Source: Dactylosporangium roseum
GTDB taxonomy: Bacteria; Actinomycetota; Actinomycetes; Mycobacteriales; Micromonosporaceae
Length of the DNA stretch: 64,000 nt
Reading direction: 5' to 3'
NCBI RefSeq assembly: GCF_025264685.1
Contig: NZ_CP073721.1
Coordinates: 6,465,501 to 6,529,500, forward strand
Both the position numbers and the translations under genes were made by a program. The notes beneath the pieces are model-generated. The model was not told the origin of the DNA, made no database searches, and saw only the letters and a program-made list of their open reading frames with translations. This document shows, one piece after another, positions 8,813 through 16,673 of this stretch (position 1 is its first letter; every line of letters begins with the position of its first letter).

Positions 8813-10537
8813 ATGCCCCGGTTGCGACTCGCGCTCGCCCAGATCGACCCGACGGTAGGCGACATCGCCGGAAACGTGGCCCTGGTGCTCGGCTGGACCA
8901 GCAAGGCCGCCGGTGCCGGCGCCCACGTGGTGGCCTTCCCGGAGATGATGCTCACCGGATACCCCGTCGAGGACCTGGTGTTCCGGGAGTCGTTCGTCGC
9001 CGCCTCCAGGCACGCCGTCGCCGAGCTGGCCGAGCGGCTGCACGCGGACGGTCTCGGCGAGACGGTCGTCCTGGTGGGCTACCTCGACGCCGACGAGGTG
9101 GGGCCCCGCAACGCGATGGCCGTGCTGCACCGCGGCGGCCAGGTCGCCACGTACTTCAAGCACCACCTGCCCAACTACGGCGTCTTCGACGAGGACCGGT
9201 ACTTCGAGCCCGGCGACACGCTGACCGTAATCCGGGTCGGCGGGGTCGACATCGCGCTCACCATCTGCGAGGACCTGTGGCAGGAGGGCGGCCCGTTCGC
9301 GATCGCCGCCGCCGCGCGGGTCGGGCTGGTGGTGAACATCAACGGCTCGCCGTACGAGCTGAACAAGGACGACACCCGTCTGGCCCTGGTCGCCCGCCGG
9401 GCGGCCGAGGCACGGGCGATCGTGGCGTACGTCAACACCGTCGGCGCACAGGACGAGCTGGTCTTCGACGGCGATTCGATGGTCGTACGGCCGGACGGCT
9501 CGCTCATCGCCCGCGCCCCGCAGTTCGCCGAGCACCTGATGGTCCTCGACCTGGACCTGCCGGCCGCCGCACCGGCCCCGCCCGCGGTGCCGGAAACCGA
9601 GATGCGGGTCGTCAACGTCCACATCTCGGACAGCGTCCCTTCGAGCGAGCAACCCGCACCGCCGCCGGAGATCGCCGCCCGCATCACCGACGAGGCCGAG
9701 ATCTGGCAGGCGCTCGTGCTGGGCCTGCGCGACTACGTGCGCAAGAACGGCTTCCGCAGCGTCGTCCTGGGCCTGTCGGGTGGCATCGACTCGTCGGTGG
9801 TCGCCGCGATCGCCTGCGACGCGATCGGCCCGTCCAGCGTGGTCGGCGTCTCGATGCCCAGCGGCCATTCGTCGGAGCACTCCCGCGACGACGCGGCCGA
9901 CCTGGCCCGGCGCACCGGCCTGGACTACCGCGTGGAGCCGATCCAGCCCATGGTCGACGGCTTCCTGGCCAACATGTCGCTGTCCGGGATCGCGGTGGAA
10001 AACCTGCAGGCGCGCGTCCGCGGCGTGATCCTCATGGCCCTGTCGAACCAGGAGGGTCACCTGGTGCTGACGACGGGCAACAAGAGCGAGCTCGCGGTCG
10101 GCTACTCGACGCTCTACGGCGACTCGGTCGGCGGCTTCAACCCGATCAAGGACGTGCCGAAGACGCTGGTCTGGCGGCTGGCGACCTGGCGCAACGAGGA
10201 GGCCGAGCGGCGCGGCGACGTGCCGCCGATCCCGGCGAACTCGATCGTGAAGCCGCCGAGCGCGGAGCTGCGCCCGGGCCAGCTCGACACCGACTCGCTG
10301 CCCGACTACGCGGTGCTCGACACGATCCTGGCCGGCTACGTCGACGGCGACCTGGGCCGCGACGACCTGGTGGCGGCGGGCCACGACCCGGCGGTGGTGG
10401 ACCGTACGCTGCGGATGGTCGACTTGGCGGAGTACAAACGCCGGCAGAGCGCCCCGGGCACGAAAATCTCGATCAAGGCGTTCGGCCGCGACCGCCGCCT
10501 GCCGATCACGAACCGCTTCCGCGAGCCCTCCACCTGA
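8813..10537 (+). CDS. nadE: Glutamine-dependent NAD+ synthetase
   Basis: Last step of NAD biosynthesis: amidates deamido-NAD with ammonia drawn from glutamine. 574 residues in two domains. An N-terminal nitrilase-fold glutaminase shows the Glu-Lys-Cys triad (FPEMMLTGYP, FKHHLPNYG, ICEDLW). The C-terminal synthetase has the pyrophosphate loop LGLSGGIDSS at about residue 320 and the typical TGNKSELAVGYSTLYGD. The start MPRLRLALAQIDPT at 8813 matches the family. A GTG at 8765 is in frame but adds an unconserved 16 residues. It diverges from glnA2 across about 150 bases that must hold both promoters. Confidence 0.96.
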   Translation: MPRLRLALAQIDPTVGDIAGNVALVLGWTSKAAGAGAHVVAFPEMMLTGYPVEDLVFRESFVAASRHAVAELAERLHADGLGETVVLVGYLDADEVGPRNAMAVLHRGGQVATYFKHHLPNYGVFDEDRYFEPGDTLTVIRVGGVDIALTICEDLWQEGGPFAIAAAARVGLVVNINGSPYELNKDDTRLALVARRAAEARAIVAYVNTVGAQDELVFDGDSMVVRPDGSLIARAPQFAEHLMVLDLDLPAAAPAPPAVPETEMRVVNVHISDSVPSSEQPAPPPEIAARITDEAEIWQALVLGLRDYVRKNGFRSVVLGLSGGIDSSVVAAIACDAIGPSSVVGVSMPSGHSSEHSRDDAADLARRTGLDYRVEPIQPMVDGFLANMSLSGIAVENLQARVRGVILMALSNQEGHLVLTTGNKSELAVGYSTLYGDSVGGFNPIKDVPKTLVWRLATWRNEEAERRGDVPPIPANSIVKPPSAELRPGQLDTDSLPDYAVLDTILAGYVDGDLGRDDLVAAGHDPAVVDRTLRMVDLAEYKRRQSAPGTKISIKAFGRDRRLPITNRFREPST

Positions 10538-10559
10538 GCCGGACGAGACCGGGACCCGG

Positions 10560-10577
10560 CGGCAGCGGCCGCTGCCG
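10560..10577. terminator. GC-rich palindrome after nadE
   Basis: An 18-base perfect palindrome (C-GGCAGCGGCCGCTGCC-G) begins 22 bases after the nadE stop. It may end the nadE transcript before panB, but it has no T-run and no true loop, so the role is tentative. Confidence 0.4.
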
Positions 10578-10727
10578 TCGCCGATCACCCGGAAGCCGCC
10601 GAGCCCGACCCCGGCTGTGAAATATCGCATCCAGCCCTGCCGGGGCCGGCGAGCGCGGTGCGACGATCAGGGAAGACAGCCCGGGGACCCCGGCATGGGG
10701 CCTCGAGGAACAACAAGGAGGACATCG

Positions 10728-11558
10728 ATGTCCGAAGTCCAGTCCCTCTACGGTGGCGCCGTCAACCGCCGCGTTCGCACGAGGGATCTGCTCGCCGCCA
10801 AGGAGCGCGGCGAACGGTGGCCCATGCTCACGTCCTACGACCAGTACACGGCGGGCATCTTCGACCGTGCCGGCATCCCCGTCCTACTCGTCGGCGACTC
10901 CGCGGCCAACAACGTCTACGGCTACGCCTCCACGGTCCAGGTCACCGTGGAGGAGCTGCTGCCGCTGGTCCGCGCCGTCGTCCGATCGACGAGCCGGGCC
11001 CTGGTCGTCGGGGACCTGCCCTTCGGCTCCTACGAGGAGGGGCCGGCCCAAGCCTTGCGCACCGGGGTCCGGTTCATGAAGGAGGGCGGCTGCCACGCGG
11101 TGAAGCTCGAAGGAGGCGTACGGGTCGCGCCGCAGATCGCCGCCCTCACGAACGCGGGCGTCCCCGTCATGGCGCACATCGGCTTCACCCCGCAGAGCGA
11201 GCACGCGATCGGCGGCTACCGCGTCCAGGGCCGTGGCGACGCGGCCGAGAGCGTCGTCGAGGACGCCCACGCGGTCGCCGAGGCGGGCGCGTTCGCGGTG
11301 GTGCTGGAGATGGTGCCCGGCGACGTGGCCAAGCGCGTCACCCACGAACTGCGGATTCCGACCATCGGCATCGGCGCCGGTGCGGAGACCGACGCCCAGG
11401 TCCTCGTCTGGCAGGACATGGCCGGACTGCGTGCCGGCAAGACACCGCGGTTCGTCAAGCAGTACGCCGACCTGGCCGGCGCGCTGGCCGAGGCGACCCG
11501 GGCGTTCGCCGACGAGGTCCGCTCCGGCGCGTTCCCGGCACAGGAGCACACGTTCTGA
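10728..11558 (+). CDS. panB: 3-methyl-2-oxobutanoate hydroxymethyltransferase
   Basis: First committed step of pantothenate and coenzyme A synthesis: transfers a hydroxymethyl group from methylenetetrahydrofolate to 2-oxoisovalerate, giving ketopantoate. 276 residues, TIM barrel with Mg2+. Family motifs are LTSYDQYTAGIFD, VGDSAANNVYGY, VKLEGG, MAHIGFTPQ and IPTIGIGAG. ATG at 10728 with AAGGAGGA at 10715-10722. It stands 190 bases after nadE and may have its own promoter. A chemoreceptor gene converges on it 27 bases after its stop. Confidence 0.97.
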   Translation: MSEVQSLYGGAVNRRVRTRDLLAAKERGERWPMLTSYDQYTAGIFDRAGIPVLLVGDSAANNVYGYASTVQVTVEELLPLVRAVVRSTSRALVVGDLPFGSYEEGPAQALRTGVRFMKEGGCHAVKLEGGVRVAPQIAALTNAGVPVMAHIGFTPQSEHAIGGYRVQGRGDAAESVVEDAHAVAEAGAFAVVLEMVPGDVAKRVTHELRIPTIGIGAGAETDAQVLVWQDMAGLRAGKTPRFVKQYADLAGALAEATRAFADEVRSGAFPAQEHTF

Positions 11559-11585
11559 CGACCGCGAGCGGCGGAGGACCCCTGT

Positions 11586-13154
11586 CTAGTACCTGAAGTG
11601 CGAGACGAGCTGGCGCAGGTCCTGCGACATCTGCGCCAGCTCGGCCGCCGCACCCTGCGCGCGCCCGACGCCCTGCGCGGTCGTCGTCTGGGCGTCCGCG
11701 ACCCCGGCGATGTTGCCCGCGATCCGCTCGGCGCCGACCGCCGCCTCCGAGACCGAACGGCTCATCTCGGCGGTGGTCGCCGACTGCTCCTCGACCGCCG
11801 AGGCGATCGTCGCCTGGTACTGGTTGATCTCCTCCACTACCGCAGCCATGCGCCGGATCGCCTCGGCCGCGGCGCCGGTGTCGGCCTGGATCGCGGTGAC
11901 CTGCTGGCGGATGTCCTCGGTGGCCTTGGCGGTCTCCTGCGCGAGGTCCTTCACCTCGGCGGCGACGACGGCGAAGCCCTTGCCGGCCTCGCCCGCCCGG
12001 GCCGCCTCGATCGTCGCGTTGAGCGCGAGCAGGTTCGTCTGCTCGGCGATCGACGTGATGAGCTTCAGTACCGTGCCGATCTCGGTCGAGGAGCCGGCGA
12101 GCCGGTCCACCTTCTCGTTCGCGGCGTCGGCCTCCCGGACCGCGCCGGAGGCCACCCCGGCGGCCTCGGCGGCGTTGCGGGCGATCTCGTGGATCGACAC
12201 GCCCATCTCCTCCGCGCCGGCGGCGATCATGCCGACGTGCCGGGACACCTCGTTCGACGAGTTCGAGGCGTCGGTCATCTGCCGGCTCGTGGTCAGCGTG
12301 GCGCCGGAGATGCCGTCGCTGACCTCGGACAGCCGGTGTGAGGCGTCGGCGAGGGCGTCCGAGCTGGTGCTGACGGCGGCCAGGGAACGGCGGATGCTCT
12401 CCATCGCCTCGTCGAGGCTGGCCGCCATCCGGCCGATCTCGTCGCGGCCCCCGACCCCGGCCTTCTGGGTCAGGTCGCCGCGGGCCAGCCCCTCCAGGAC
12501 GGTGCGGACGCGGCGCACCGGGCCGCTGATCGCGCGGATGACCGGGATCGACAGCAGCAGGAAGAAGACGATGCCGACGACGATGACGCCGACGGTCGCC
12601 CACCGTGCCGTGGCCCGCGTGGTGGTCATGGCGTCGCGTTCCGCGGCGACCCGGGCGTCGATCAGATCCTGCAGAGCGCCGAGCTTGTCGTCCACGGCGT
12701 GGTTACGGTCGGCGATCTCCGGCTCGCGTGAGCGTACCGACGCCTGGTCCCGCTGCGCGTCCCGCACGAACGTGTCGATGAAGGTGTTGAACGCCAGGGC
12801 GTCGGCCTTGATGTCGTCGAGTGCCGCCCGGACGTCGCCGGGCAGCGTGAGGGCGTCGAGCTCGGCGAGCACGTCGGTGACCGAGGCCAGGTCGCCGGGG
12901 AGGTCCTGGATGATCGCCCCGACGTCCGGCTCGGCCACCGACCGGTAGGCGTCGACCTTCAGCTCCGCCTCGCGGGTGTCGAGGTGGTGCACCATGCCGC
13001 TGGCGGCCTCCAGCGTCCGCACGACCTCGGCCTGGTCGCTCAGCTTGAGCTGTGCGTAGATGCCGGTGCCGCCGGTGGCCGCCGAGACCACCACACCGGC
13101 AACGCAGAGCACGCCGATCTTCTGGACGATGCCGAGGTTGGCGAAAACGGCCAT
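11586..13154 (-). CDS. Methyl-accepting chemotaxis protein
   Basis: Transmembrane chemoreceptor, 522 residues. Membrane helices lie at about residues 8-30 and 184-205 and bracket an extracellular, largely helical ligand domain of about 150 residues. A HAMP domain (PVRRVRTVLEGLARGDLTQ) and a long coiled-coil signalling domain follow. The signalling tip EQTNLLALNATIEAARAGEA is nearly perfect. The start is ATG at 13154 after GGGGA; a GTG at 13169 would add five residues. No che genes lie nearby. A second receptor of the same build is at 49313-50881, and their signalling domains are closely similar, which suggests paralogues feeding one array. Ligand unknown. Confidence 0.92.
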   Translation of the reverse strand: MAVFANLGIVQKIGVLCVAGVVVSAATGGTGIYAQLKLSDQAEVVRTLEAASGMVHHLDTREAELKVDAYRSVAEPDVGAIIQDLPGDLASVTDVLAELDALTLPGDVRAALDDIKADALAFNTFIDTFVRDAQRDQASVRSREPEIADRNHAVDDKLGALQDLIDARVAAERDAMTTTRATARWATVGVIVVGIVFFLLLSIPVIRAISGPVRRVRTVLEGLARGDLTQKAGVGGRDEIGRMAASLDEAMESIRRSLAAVSTSSDALADASHRLSEVSDGISGATLTTSRQMTDASNSSNEVSRHVGMIAAGAEEMGVSIHEIARNAAEAAGVASGAVREADAANEKVDRLAGSSTEIGTVLKLITSIAEQTNLLALNATIEAARAGEAGKGFAVVAAEVKDLAQETAKATEDIRQQVTAIQADTGAAAEAIRRMAAVVEEINQYQATIASAVEEQSATTAEMSRSVSEAAVGAERIAGNIAGVADAQTTTAQGVGRAQGAAAELAQMSQDLRQLVSHFRY

Positions 13155-13235
13155 GCTGTCCCCATTCACGCGATATGTGCGGGTGTACCCGTCACATCGG
13201 CCGCTCGCGTACCGGGTTGAAGGATTGTCGAGCCC

Positions 13236-14435
13236 CTACAGCGACACCTCGAGCTTTTCGAGGCCTCTGATGACGTAACCGGGCTTCCACTCGGGCTCCT
13301 GCGCGAGCCGCAGGCCGGGCGCCTTGTCCAGCATCGCGCCGAACGACGCGGCCAGCTCGATGCGGGCCAGCGGCGCGCCCAGGCAGTAGTGGATGCCCGC
13401 GCCGAACGAGACGTGCGGGTTCTCCTTGCGGCACAGGTCGAGCCGCTCCGGCTCGGCGAACACCGCCGGGTCGTGGTTGGCGGAGCCGAACAGCAGCGCG
13501 ACCTCACTGCCGCGCGGGATCGGCACGCCACGGACCTCGATGTCCTCCAGCACCCAGCGCTCGAACATCTGCAGCGGTGTGTCGTACCGCATCAGTTCCT
13601 CGATCGCGCCGGGCAGCAGGTCCCGGTCCGCGCGCAGCAGTTCGAGCTGGTCGGGGTTGCGCAGCAGCGCCCACCAGCCGTTGCCGGTGACGTTGACGGT
13701 CGCCTCGTGACCGGCGTTGAGCAGCAGCACGCAGGTGCCGATCAGCTCGTCCTCGCTGAGCCCGTCGACGGCGGCGAGCGCGCTGACGAGGTCGTCCTGC
13801 GGTGCTGCCTTGCGGGCACGCGCCAGCGCGCGCAGGTAGTCGGAGAACTCCTCCGAGGCCCGCACCGCGGCGTCGGCGGCTTCCCGGGACGGGTTCAGCT
13901 CGTACATCCCGCACATCGCCGCCGACCACGGCCGCAGGTGGTGCCGGTCGGCCTCGGGGATGCCGAGCAGCTCGGCGATGACCGTCACCGGCAGGGGCTC
14001 GGCCACCTCGGCGATGAGGTCGCCGCCGCCGTTCTCGACGAACGCGTCGACGAGCCCGTCCGCGAGCCGCCGCACGACGGGCCGCAGCGCCTCGACGCGG
14101 CGCGGCGTGAACGCCTGCGACACCAGCCGGCGCAGGCGGGTGTGGTCGGGCGGCTCGCGGTCGAGCATGCCGTTGTTGTTCAGGTGCCAGAACGGCTCCT
14201 GGTGGGCCGGCGGCTCCGGCCGGCCCATCTCGGCGTGGGAGAAGACGTGCAGGTAGCTGCGGCCGAGCCGGCGGTCCCGCAGCAGGGCGTTGACGTCCTC
14301 GTGGTGCGAGACGAGATACTGCCGGGAAGGCTCGAACCAGCAGACCGGCTCGTGCTCGCGCAGCCACGCGTAGGCCGGGTAGGGCCGCGCGACGAACTCC
14401 CGCGACCACGGGTCGAACGGTCCGCCGGCGGTCAC
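13236..14435 (-). CDS. Cytochrome P450
   Basis: Haem monooxygenase of the soluble bacterial class, 399 residues. The cysteine ligand lies in SFGAGIHYCLGAPLARIE near residue 345. The I-helix oxygen-activation motif is LLNAGHEATVN (Glu-Ala-Thr in place of the commoner Glu-Thr-Thr), and the ExxR pair is in EELMRYDTP. No redox partner is fused and no ferredoxin gene is adjacent. GTG start at 14435, overlapping the upstream F420:NADPH reductase stop by four bases (GTGA), so the two are translationally coupled. Substrate unknown. The sequence resembles the CYP105/107-type actinobacterial P450s in general, but I do not assign a subfamily. Confidence 0.93.
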   Translation of the reverse strand: MTAGGPFDPWSREFVARPYPAYAWLREHEPVCWFEPSRQYLVSHHEDVNALLRDRRLGRSYLHVFSHAEMGRPEPPAHQEPFWHLNNNGMLDREPPDHTRLRRLVSQAFTPRRVEALRPVVRRLADGLVDAFVENGGGDLIAEVAEPLPVTVIAELLGIPEADRHHLRPWSAAMCGMYELNPSREAADAAVRASEEFSDYLRALARARKAAPQDDLVSALAAVDGLSEDELIGTCVLLLNAGHEATVNVTGNGWWALLRNPDQLELLRADRDLLPGAIEELMRYDTPLQMFERWVLEDIEVRGVPIPRGSEVALLFGSANHDPAVFAEPERLDLCRKENPHVSFGAGIHYCLGAPLARIELAASFGAMLDKAPGLRLAQEPEWKPGYVIRGLEKLEVSL

Positions 14436-15127
14436 AGGTCGGTCACCCGGATTCCGGCATGCGCCTTGTACCGCTTGTTGATGGCGATGAGGTTGGCGGT
14501 CAGCGCCTCGACCTGCCCCGCGTTGCGCAGACGCCCCGCATACACCCCCCGCATCCCGCTGATCCGTCCGGCGAGCGCCTGCACCTGGGTGGCGGCGTCC
14601 CGGTCGTCGCCGAGCACCAACACGTCGAGGTCGACGCGGTCGACCTCGGGATCGGCCAGCAGCACCGCGCTGACGTGGTGGAACGCGGCGCACACCCGCG
14701 CCTCGGGCAGCAGGGTCGCGGCCTGCTCGGCGGCGCTGCCCTCGGGGACCGGCAACGGGAACGGGCCTTGCTTGTCGAAGCCGAGAGGGTTGACGCAGTC
14801 GACCACGATCTTGCCGCCCACCAGCAGCGGGGCGAGGTCCGCCACCGTGGCCGCGTGTCCCTCCCACGGCACCGCCACGATCACGACGTCGGCCTGGCAG
14901 GCGAACGGGTTGTCACCGCCCTCGACGAGATCGGGCGTCACTCCCGGCATCTCGCGCAGCTCAGCGGCCGCATGGGCGCCGCGCTCGGTGGACCGGGAGC
15001 CCACGAAAATCCGCTGGCCGGCCCGGGCGAACCGATAGGCGAGGCCGCGGCCCTGCGGGCCTGTGCCGCCGAGGATGCCAACGGAGAGTCCGGAAACGTC
15101 GGGCAGTTCGATCTGGTCGTAGCTCAT
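14432..15127 (-). CDS. npdG: F420:NADPH oxidoreductase (NpdG/Fno type)
   Basis: Transfers hydride between NADPH and the deazaflavin cofactor F420. 231 residues, single Rossmann domain. The nucleotide loop is VGILGGTGPQGRGLAYRFA near residue 15, with GSRSTERG as the NADP-phosphate site. VVIVAVPWEGH, VVDCVNPLGF and VCAAFHHVSA are family signatures. ATG at 15127 overlaps the stop of the RNB gene by four bases (ATGA), and its own stop overlaps the P450 start by four. In actinobacteria this enzyme mostly makes reduced F420 or recycles it for F420-dependent reductases. Its coupling to a P450 hints at shared redox chemistry but is not proof. Confidence 0.9.
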   Translation of the reverse strand: MSYDQIELPDVSGLSVGILGGTGPQGRGLAYRFARAGQRIFVGSRSTERGAHAAAELREMPGVTPDLVEGGDNPFACQADVVIVAVPWEGHAATVADLAPLLVGGKIVVDCVNPLGFDKQGPFPLPVPEGSAAEQAATLLPEARVCAAFHHVSAVLLADPEVDRVDLDVLVLGDDRDAATQVQALAGRISGMRGVYAGRLRNAGQVEALTANLIAINKRYKAHAGIRVTDL

Positions 15128-16548
15128 GCCTCCAGTTGTACCCTCTCGAACTGCACCCTCCGACGGGCCGGGTCGGCATCGGCCAGCCGGACCCGGATCC
15201 GTTCCCCCAGCGGCAGTGCCTCTCCCACGCAGCGGGCCCGCACGGGCGGCTCGTCGAGCGCGATGGCGCCCCGGTCGCCCTTCGGCTCCACGTCGAGAAC
15301 GGCCGCCTCGAACTGCTCGCCCACACGCCCCGCGAGCAGCACGGCCTCGGTGAGGTCCACGGCACCCCGCTCGGCCGCCCCGGCGACCCGGTCGGTGCGG
15401 CGCATCACCTCGGGCAGCTTCGGCAGCGCCTCCCGCGCCCACAGCGGGACCTCAGCGCCCGAGAACAGGGCGAGGCACACCTCCGTGACGTACCGGTCGG
15501 CCAGGCGCCGCAGCGGGGCCGTCACGTGGGCGTACGGCGCGGCCACGGCGGCGTGCAGCGGCTGCTCCGGCTCCGCGCCGTCGAAGGCCGTGTAGCCGGC
15601 ACCGCGCAACATCTCGGCCGCCTGGTCCAGGAACGCCGCCGCACGGGGCCGCGCCGGGTCCAACGCCGCGATCACCCGCCCCGGCGAGGCTCCGTCCGGC
15701 CACGGTACGCCCAGCGCCCCCGCCGCCAGCCGCAGCCGATCGACGACATCGTCCGGCGGCGCCGGCATCGTGCGCAGCAGCCCGACCTTGCCGTCGAGCA
15801 TGATGCGCGCCGCGGCCATGCCGGTCAGCAGCGAGATCTGCGCGTTGTACTCCTCCACCGGCACCGGCGCCCGCAGCGTCAGCCGCCAGCCGTCACCGTC
15901 CGGCTCGACCTCCTGCTCGGGCAGCGGCAGGTCGACCGCGCCGCGCCGCAGGCCGCGCTCCACGAGCAACTTGCCGACCTCCGGCAGCAGCGCGACGGAC
16001 TCGTGCGCGGTGCCCGCGTCGACGTCGCGCTGGACCTGCTCGTAGTGCAACTGGGCCCGGCTGCGCACGCGGGCCCGCTCGACCGTCACCGCGGTCGTGG
16101 CGCCCTCGGCGTCGAGGTCGATCGTCCACAGCACGGCGGGCCGGTCGGCGCCGGGCAGCAGGCTCGCGGCGCCCTCGCTGAGCACCCGCGGGTGCAGCGG
16201 CACCTTGCCGTCGGGCAGGTACACGGTCTGGCCGCGCTCCCGCGTCTCCGCCTCAAGCGCGCCGCCGGGGGTGACGAACGCGGCGACGTCGGCGATCGCA
16301 TACCAGACCCGATAACCGCCGCCGCCGTCGCCGCGCCGCAGCAGCAGCGCCTGGTCGAGGTCCTTCGACGTGGGCGGGTCGATCGTCACGAACGGCAGGT
16401 CGGTGCGGTCGGGCCGGTCGTCGAAGCTCAGCTTCGCGGCCGCCTCGGCCTCCTCGGCGGCGGCGGCGGAGAACCCGGTCGGCAGCTCCAGCTCGCGACG
16501 GAGCTCGGTGAAGTCGATCCGCGGGGCGAATATTCGGCGGGAGGTCAC
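15124..16548 (-). CDS. RNB-domain ribonuclease (RNase II family)
   Basis: Predicted 3'-5' exoribonuclease. 474 residues with a complete RNB catalytic domain: the acidic Mg2+-binding segment is TIDPPTSKDLDQALLL near residue 57, followed by VWYAIADVAAFV, LPDGKVPLHPRVLSEGAASL and YAHVTAPLRRLADRYV. It is shorter than RNase II or RNase R and has no evident N-terminal cold-shock domains or long S1 tail, matching the short actinobacterial RNB proteins. ATG at 16548 is the first gene of a three-gene operon with npdG and the P450, all joined by 4-nt overlaps. Why an RNase should be coupled to redox genes is unclear. Confidence 0.88.
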   Translation of the reverse strand: MTSRRIFAPRIDFTELRRELELPTGFSAAAAEEAEAAAKLSFDDRPDRTDLPFVTIDPPTSKDLDQALLLRRGDGGGGYRVWYAIADVAAFVTPGGALEAETRERGQTVYLPDGKVPLHPRVLSEGAASLLPGADRPAVLWTIDLDAEGATTAVTVERARVRSRAQLHYEQVQRDVDAGTAHESVALLPEVGKLLVERGLRRGAVDLPLPEQEVEPDGDGWRLTLRAPVPVEEYNAQISLLTGMAAARIMLDGKVGLLRTMPAPPDDVVDRLRLAAGALGVPWPDGASPGRVIAALDPARPRAAAFLDQAAEMLRGAGYTAFDGAEPEQPLHAAVAAPYAHVTAPLRRLADRYVTEVCLALFSGAEVPLWAREALPKLPEVMRRTDRVAGAAERGAVDLTEAVLLAGRVGEQFEAAVLDVEPKGDRGAIALDEPPVRARCVGEALPLGERIRVRLADADPARRRVQFERVQLEA

Positions 16549-16618
16549 CGGTCAGTCATACCAGTCGTCCGGCGGTCCGGACATTGGTCGATCGTCGCGG
16601 ACGCCGCCCGCGACACGA

Positions 16619-16651
16619 CAGAGGCGCGGCCCGTGCCGGGCCGCGCCTCTG
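16619..16651. terminator. Hairpin terminator after the H1-like gene
   Basis: Perfect 15-base arms at 16619-16633 and 16637-16651 with loop TGC, 22 bases beyond the stop of the Lys/Ala-rich gene on the minus strand and about 70 bases upstream of the RNB gene. Very stable GC stem without a T-run. Confidence 0.75.
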
Positions 16652-16673
16652 TGCGGTGCTTCGAGCGTGGGTG

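Noticed and set aside
13236..15127. Start of a secondary-metabolite cluster suggested by the P450
   Set aside because: No synthase, transporter or tailoring genes follow; neighbours are core or unrelated.
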